The position numbers and the translations under genes were made by a program. The notes beneath the pieces are model-generated. The model made no database searches and was not told the DNA's origin. It was given only the letters and a program-made list of their open reading frames with translations. This document shows, in pieces, positions 58,000 through 64,000 of a stretch of 64,000 nt of DNA. The DNA comes from Gnetum montanum. Taxonomy: Eukaryota > Streptophyta > Gnetopsida > Gnetales > Gnetaceae. Position 1 is the first letter of the stretch. Every line of letters starts with the position of its first letter. The stretch lies in the NCBI GenBank assembly GCA_015680685.1, contig MNCI01004050.1, positions 377,971 through 441,970 on the forward strand. Direction: 5' to 3'.

Positions 58000-60460
58000 A
58001 AGTAAGAATAACAATATGGATTTTGGATAGCATTTGGTTTAAAGGGGACCCGATGGAGTGGTTTGTAGAGGATGAAGTAGGAGTAGGGTGACCAACTACC
58101 TAAGTTTATAAGGGCTTAGTAGGGCTGTTGGTTGGGAAGAATGATCTTTTATGGGAATGAGGTTTTAAACCCCTCAGTTGATGAACTAGTTGTAGATTTA
58201 CAGCGCTAGTAGCATTGCGTTGCTATGGCTATGCTAGAAGTTCACTGTACATGGATGGAGTCGGCAATAGCTATGTTAAGGATGGAGGAACAGGTGTAGG
58301 AATAGGAGGAGGATAAGGATAAAATATGGTATCCCTCCTGAAATGTGGAGAATGAACTCTGTAATATTCTAGAGGCTAGTAGTGATGTTGGAAAGGAGAA
58401 ACATGACTGGAAGAGTCACGTGGAGAAAAGGGTTATTGAGCGTAATACCCATATGGATTTGGTTGCCTATAAGGGTACTACTACCTTGGTGGTGGCATCC
58501 CCCATGACTATGGTTGGTACCACTATTGATATTGCTTGTATGGTTGCAGTGGAATTCCACTTGGATAATACTATTATTGCTAATGGAACTACATGGGATT
58601 GCCTTGAGGATAAGTAATCTTCTAGGTGTTTGCCTCTTTACTAGTCGTGGATTCAAAGCATACATCCCAAACTCTTGTAAGTGTGACATGATGAGGCAAC
58701 ATCCATTTGGATTTTCATATTGGTAGATGTCACACCCACCATCATCATCTGATTCAATTTTTGCAATGTCTTCTACTAACGTTATCTTTCCCTTACCTCT
58801 TTGGTAGGCACATTCAACTTTCTGCCTCCTACGGTCATGATCACTACTGTGCTCTCTTGATTCTTTGATGATTTTTAGAGTAGTTTGGAATTTTTCATCT
58901 AACAAATCTCACATTTTATCTACCTTGGTCAAAATTTTAGACATAGATTTTTGAATCGACAAAGTCTTTCTGTTTACCACCTCATCAAGAGGTGACTCAC
59001 TGTCACAAAATCAAACCTCCCTCTTTCTAATGGAAGGATCCTTATTATATTCTTCAACACTTTCTTATTTCCTTAACTCTCCTTCTTCTTCTGCTACCTA
59101 CTCAATTAGCCTTTGAATCTAATGAACCCTAAGTTCTAATAGTCTCCCTTAGGCATAGACCCCAATAGTTCTTTTCATTTTCAATCTAAGTCCATCTATG
59201 ATATGGTGGATTTTTTTCCACTGAGAATAACCATGGTCAGGGCATTAGTGGATGAGAGAATAGTATCTTCCCATGGTGGCATCTAAGAGTTTATGATTTT
59301 CTTACTTCCATCCTTAGATCTTCCTTCTCAAATTAGACACTCTGGAGTATGTCTGATACTTATCATTAAATAACTCTAGCATCGTACTCCACCTATGGAT
59401 GGATTTCTACTCCAAGGATCAGTATCAACTTTTTGCTTCCTTGATGAGTATCCTAGGAAATAGCTTTAATTTTTGCCAATCATTTTTAATATCTTGTAAC
59501 ACATAGGCATCCTAAAAATCTTGAAGATGTATTTATGTATCAGAGTTATATCCCCCTCAAATCTAGGAATATTGCTCATATCAAGTCGTTTGATCTGACT
59601 ATCTTTCAGTTGCATGGTTGGAATTTTTACGACCTCTACAATATTTAGCATGCTCTAAGTTGCTAGAAAAGGCTCATCATCATCATTATGTCAATGATGT
59701 CAATGACATCCTCTGTTATCCCTTCATTTATGATGGGCTTGATGATCATCATTATTAATTGTGGTTGTTTCCCTTCATTATGATTGTTCTTTCTACGAGA
59801 TTTGTTAAAACTAGAAGAGGAAGAAAAAGATGTAGATGAAGAGGATGAAGAGGGAGGAGGACTACCACCATAATGATGTCTACCAACTCCTCTACAATTT
59901 TCACAGCCACATTCGTTAGTTTTCTTTTCATCTTAATGCTTGTCCGAGCCTATACCTTGACTTCCATTTTTACCTAAACTTGGATTGTTAATAGTGGACT
60001 GTAGATTTAGGACCACACCCCCATCACCAATAACAAGGGGTGGATAATCTTCATGTTGAGAACCCCCAAAGGGAGGATCCTCATTTTCATTTTGATTAAG
60101 CAAGAACAAGGGATTGGTAAACTATTTTCCCTTCATAATCTCATGGTGCTTCTCCTAGTGTCGATCTCTCCTATGTTTTGTTTTAGTGGGTCGGTAGTCC
60201 CAATAGTCATAATCATGCACAACATACTCCTCTTGAAGATCTTGGATGCCCAACCTCCTAAGAGTTTGAAGTAGCATCTCAAGCATAGATCGATCAAGAG
60301 GCATTACAATGTTGCCTTCCATATCTCGCCATCGTAGTTGTTCACCCTAATGTAGGATGAAGGTGAAGTCAGGCACATACGCATCTGGATGAGTATACAC
60401 CACCTTGCATTCTTGAGGGATCGGTAGTTTAGTATCATTATGCTTATTAGAAGAAGATAT
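58000..60460 (-). pseudogene. gag of element A
   Basis: The start codon position is ATA (60460-60458) where B has ATG. Then come HPDAYVPDFTFILH, RDMEGNIVMPLDRSML, a Ser-rich run (about 59860-59820), and the open piece 58905-58369 with KGKITLVEDIAKI, CDIYQYENPNGCC and MYALNP. The C-terminal part is rich in His, Asn and Tyr. It is homologous to B 9131-11702. Confidence 0.7.
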
Positions 60461-60593
60461 TTTGTAATACAAATAAAATATCAGTGTGCTTATGTGATTA
60501 TATTTATCGTGAGAATAATTTTGACCTTAAGGTTCATCCAATGATGTTAATGATGTTCACTAAACCTAAATAGCACATGTTTCAAACAAAAAG

Positions 60594-60614
60594 AGTCCTT
60601 AGCAATAGCACCAA
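60594..60614 (-). promoter_or_regulatory. Primer binding site of element A
   Basis: Directly inside LTR4 the minus strand reads T then TGGTGCTATTGCTAAGGA. Against the Athila tRNA-Asp type PBS (TGGCGCCGTTGCCGGGGA) it matches 12 of 18, and all six differences are C to T or G to A. Confidence 0.8.
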
Positions 60615-61515
60615 TGATGAGCAATGAGTACCCCTACACCCAACCATATGAATCACTAAGCATTCACGTGCGATTTAATCAAATTCTATGGACTTTATGT
60701 CTTTTGATGCACTAGCCTCTAGGAAGTGAACTTGTCCTAACAGTCATTCATTATCTTTCCAATTACACTTGCGACGTACAAAGGTATGATTAAGTGTGAT
60801 CAAGGCATATGATTTTTATTATTTTATGTTTTATGCTCCTGGTGGTTTAAAATAGAGAAATGAAGTAATTTAATAGCTAATTTAATTTACTAATTAAGGA
60901 ATCTCTAACTGATCCTAACATAAGTATCTAGTCCCACTTTCTGTACACATCCTAAACACATACAATATTGCTAGGCTACCAAGCGTTAAGTGTTGTTGGG
61001 ATTACCAAGTGCTATATGTTATGCTCGAAGTAGTTGTACTTGTGTGTTTAATCTATTTAGCTTAATTACTTAATTAATCAATTGAAGTCTAGTTTAGCTT
61101 AATTAACTACATAATTAATGAAAACAGTAAATGCAAAAATAAATCATTAATCTATTCTAAGTGCTGAAAGGTTTAATCAAAAGGCTCATCTTTCTTGTTG
61201 TTTGCACTAGTGTGCTCAAGTACATCAATGCTCAAATAAAGATCTATACACTTTCTAACTCCTGTTGTGGGCACTCAAAGAAATATTCTAATGCTCAAAT
61301 GACAAAACTACAAGAGCTTTGCTACAACTATGACTTGACCTCCAATAAAAAAAACTAGTAAGTGTGTATTTATAGACTTTACTATGGAGCTACATTGATG
61401 AGGCGTCATAAATGCAACAAATGCTACATCGACAAGGCAACACCACATAGAAGAGGCTACATTGATGAGGCCATGTCAATGGGGATCCATCAACATGACA
61501 CTTTGACACTCATCA
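60615..61515 (-). repeat. LTR4: 5' LTR of element A
   Basis: 901 bp, TGATGAG to CTCATCA: the ends are a perfect 7-bp inverted repeat. The TATA box on the minus strand is at 61367-61374. The U3 part (61380-61500) has CATTGATGAGG repeats. Partner of LTR1. Confidence 0.9.
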
Positions 61516-61520
61516 AATAG
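61516..61520. repeat. Right target-site duplication of element A (AATAG)
   Basis: Partner of AACAG at 1703-1707. Confidence 0.85.
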
Positions 61521-62610
61521 CTTCAATAAAAATTAAAAGAGGCTAAGAATGCCAAAGAGCGAGTAATCTAGGATGTGTCATTATCGAATACCATGCTAAA
61601 CACTACAAATAATGACCTCATGGGCATATACAAGAAGAATAAAAATTTGACCAAGGAAAATTAACATCTGCAAAAGGTTGAAGCATAGAAGGAGCAACTA
61701 CTAGAATACATCCACAAGTAATAAAAATAGCTCACCAAGTTAAATCATGATGTTAGAAGGTTGGATACTATAAATAGAAATCTTTCAATGGAGGGGATTC
61801 AAGCCATTTGTGAGAAGATTGCCACTAAGATTATTGCCTAGAAAAATGAAGCTTTGAAATATGAAAAAGTAAAGAATAATTACAAGAACTAGGTGGGAAT
61901 GCTTAAGAAAGTGAACAAGGAAATTAGGTTGGCAAAGGCCAAGGTAAATGAAGCCCTCTAACAACTCCACTAAAGAGATGAGGCATGCTAAGCCATATTT
62001 GATGGACTAAATGCATATAATTAAGAATAAATTTGCCTAAAGAAGTTGCAAATCGAAGAGATAACCAAATACATGTAGTTAGCTAACCTCCGATATGCAA
62101 TTTGATGATGCTAACTACAGGAAAACCAAGGTCAAAGTTAGAGAAGTAGGTGGCCATCTCTTGCCTCCTTTATGAGGTAGAGTTTAAGCTCCACAAGGAG
62201 ATGAATCATAGCTAGAAGTAGCTAAAATGGAGCATTAGGTTTTCAAAAGAAAATTCAAGGATTAGCAATTAGTTTCTAAGAGTCTAACCAAAAGAATGAA
62301 TAACCACCAGAGTTGCAAAACCTTGTACAAATGTTCAACATCAAGCATAAGTAGTTTGCAACCTTATTCTTCAATATTTTCCTAACATTGCCTTGTCCAT
62401 AAGACATACTAATATCAGCTAGTCTAGGTGATGTTGCCTAAACCATTAATAACCCACAAAGAAAAGAAGAAAAAATGAAGGCATTATTGGATGTATTCAA
62501 GTTTTCAAACATTGTAGCAATAGCAGCAAGGCAACCCAATCCAGCAACTACAATAGAATGAGAGGAAGAACGATTTGAGTCACATGAGCCTCCACCTTAG
62601 GGCATGGTGT
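61521..62610 (+). pseudogene. Post-pol coiled-coil ORF of element Z, 3' part
   Basis: Continues the ORF broken at 1702. It follows the A copy (about 14050 down to 12980, minus) block by block: KEAKNAKERV, LSMEGI, KAKVNEAL, and at the C-terminus KEEKMKALLDVF (about 62475-62505) and EEERFESHEPPP. The composition is Lys/Glu/Asn-rich, coiled-coil-like. Stops are nearly all TAG or TAA at Gln positions. Confidence 0.65.
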
Positions 62611-62839
62611 AAAGATTCTCTCCTAGTTAACTTTGTGCAATAATAATCTATTAATTTTTTATATTATGTCTAATTTTGGTAAACCTCATTGTAAATGCTT
62701 GAATATTTTATAACGTAACATTCAGAGTTGTTAGTTATTAGTCAGTTAATAGTTAGTTCCATATTCCCCAAAATTTTGTAAATAACTTGGTACCATTTTT
62801 GTTCACTTAGGGATGAGTTTTTAGTCAGTCATCGAGGTA
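62611..62839 (+). other. 3' UTR and polypurine tract of element Z
   Basis: Aligns with the 3' UTR of A (12715-12860, minus) and B (3483-3650, minus), sharing AAAATTTTGTAA and TCAGTCATCGAGGTA before the LTR start. The PPT is CGAGGTA at 62833-62839. Confidence 0.65.
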
Positions 62840-62884
62840 TGATGAAGAGTCATTAAGTCAACTACATTGATAGACATACATTGA
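62840..62884 (+). repeat. Start of the 3' LTR of element Z
   Basis: TGATGAAGAGTC directly after the PPT, the same junction as in B (TGATGAATCATG). Only 45 bp are present before another LTR begins. Confidence 0.6.
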
Positions 62885-64000
62885 TGAAACACCACCAAAC
62901 TTTGCATGTTGTAACTATTTTTCATCATGTAACCTCCACCCCATGAAATCTGAGGTAAAAATTCATTGTAAACATGGAGATTGTAACCCATGAGAAGCAA
63001 TCTTGCATATCTCATACTTTTGAGGCTAAAAAATACCTCATAAGTGGTTCAAGCCTCATCCCCCAAGTGGAAAATGTCATGTACTATCTATATTTGGGCT
63101 TAGGGGATCAAAATGCCTTTTAGGATGCCAAAAATGACAATGTTATGGATTTTATGGGGGGTATACACTTGTCTACACTAGAAACACCTACAAGGGGTAG
63201 ATCTCACCTACCCCCAGCATGGAGGGGTGTGGGTCACCTACTCCCAATGTGGAAGGACAAACCTCAACATGGAAGGGTATGGTGGCTTCTATGCTCAACG
63301 TGGAGAATTCTAGCATCATTTATGCCTAGCATGGGAGGTGTAATCCTAATCCCCCAGTGTAGAAACTTCATGCTTAGCATGGAAAATTCATGCCCAATGT
63401 GGAAACTACATGCCCACAGTGTATAAACAACATGGACTAGATTTCAGCACTCCATTGACTTTATCATTGACCATGCACTCCAACAAGGATGGTAGAAGAC
63501 CAAGCGTAGAAGAACAAAGCTAGCATAGATGGTGTGCCTTCATTACTATTTATAGTAAACAAAATGACCATGGGGGTTTGGCACTTTCCATACAAAGTAA
63601 CCCAAGGGCCACCCCTCCCCTTACAATTTGCGCATCCATCTTACCTTTACATGGTAGAAATTTGCAATAGTTTTTAGCTAATCTATCAATCATTTGTAGC
63701 CCCAATCATGGCCCAAAACCTATAAAAATAAACTCCAAACACCATTTTGAGGTTCCACAATTTTTGCATTCACATGCTTTGGCATTTGCAACATCTGAGA
63801 GACCTTGCATACTTGCAGAAATGTAACTTCTCAGGCCCCCCTCACCATAGAATCCTATGTGGCCCTTTAACACCCATTATTCCCCTAAGATTTGTGAGTT
63901 TTTGGTATCCACGCTACACTCCTCGGATCCTCAACTCCTAGCATAGAGCACTTTGGTAGCCAAGTCCTTCACCCTTCTCAACCAAGCCGCCCCCCGCGCC
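62885..64000 (+). repeat. Partial LTR of element E
   Basis: Begins TGAAACACCACCAAA, identical over 15 bases to the D LTR start, and then diverges. It carries direct repeats built on GCATGGA/AATGTGGAA (63200-63425) in the position where C and D LTRs have palindromes, and a TATA-like CCTATAAAAATAAAC at 63719-63733. It continues past the window end. The last five bases before it are ATTGA, the expected target duplication. Confidence 0.6.

Larger units (their letters stand above)
1708..61515 (-). mobile_element. Element A: Athila-like Ty3/gypsy retrotransposon carrying B, D and C
   Basis: This is the largest structure in the window. In minus-strand order: 5' LTR 61515-60615, PBS, gag, protease, RT, RNase H, integrase (to about 54410), spacer (interrupted by element D at 16211-52731), coiled-coil ORF 15765-12926, PPT 12702-12712, then element B, then 3' LTR 2608-1708. 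The two LTRs pair with each other better than with the B LTRs and are about 901 bp each. The Athila assignment rests on the tRNA-Asp-like PBS, a FIDDF motif in RT, protease DSGSSVNLIS, and an extra ORF after pol. It is not autonomous: every coding block has stops and the gag start codon is ATA. Confidence 0.8.

Overview
The window is plant nuclear DNA that consists almost entirely of nested, decayed LTR retrotransposons of the Ty3/gypsy superfamily. I found no intact host gene, tRNA, rRNA or CRISPR array. The element types (Athila-like and Tat/Ogre-like gypsy lineages, tRNA-primed LTR elements, 5-bp target-site duplications) point to a seed plant with a large, repeat-packed genome. The species cannot be named from the sequence. 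Almost every coding frame is interrupted, mostly by TAG/TAA/TGA where homologues have Gln, Arg or Trp, which looks like methyl-cytosine decay.

Nesting, outermost first. (Z) An Athila-like element on the plus strand, of which only the post-pol coiled-coil ORF (1-1702, resuming at 61521), its 3' UTR, PPT and the first 45 bp of the 3' LTR are visible. (A) A minus-strand Athila-like element, 1708-61515, sits inside that ORF with target duplication AACAG/AATAG. (B) A second minus-strand Athila-like element, 2609-12701, lies exactly between A's polypurine tract and A's 3' LTR. (D) A plus-strand Tat-like element, 16211-52731, is inserted in A between its pol and its coiled-coil ORF (TGTAG/TATAG). 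(C) A younger plus-strand Tat-like element, 26616-45518, is inserted in D (perfect TCTCC duplication). (E) The start of another LTR (62885 to the window end) interrupts Z's 3' LTR.

A and B read right to left: LTR, tRNA-Asp-type PBS, gag, DSG protease, FxDDF reverse transcriptase, RNase H, integrase, then (A only) a long coiled-coil ORF, PPT, LTR. C and D read left to right: LTR, gag-protease, a 5-6 kb interval, then RT (YVDD), a gypsy RNase H, a second archaeal-type RNase H, integrase, a tandem-repeat 3' UTR, a hairpin, PPT, LTR.

The most interesting content is the interval between protease and RT in C and D. On the strand opposite to the retroelement it holds an intron-bearing gene with its own TATA box, conserved GT-AG splice sites, a region resembling the FCP1/NIF-type HAD phosphatase fold, and acidic segments. 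Ogre-type elements are known to have a spliced intron between protease and RT, so this antisense gene appears to sit within the sense intron. Arrays of short tandem repeats sharing the core CTTAAACTAGCA stand at each boundary between coding blocks. The LTR families also carry family-specific palindrome arrays upstream of the TATA box. Coordinates of LTR ends, target duplications, catalytic motifs and named splice sites were read base by base; domain limits marked approximate were judged from translated similarity by eye.
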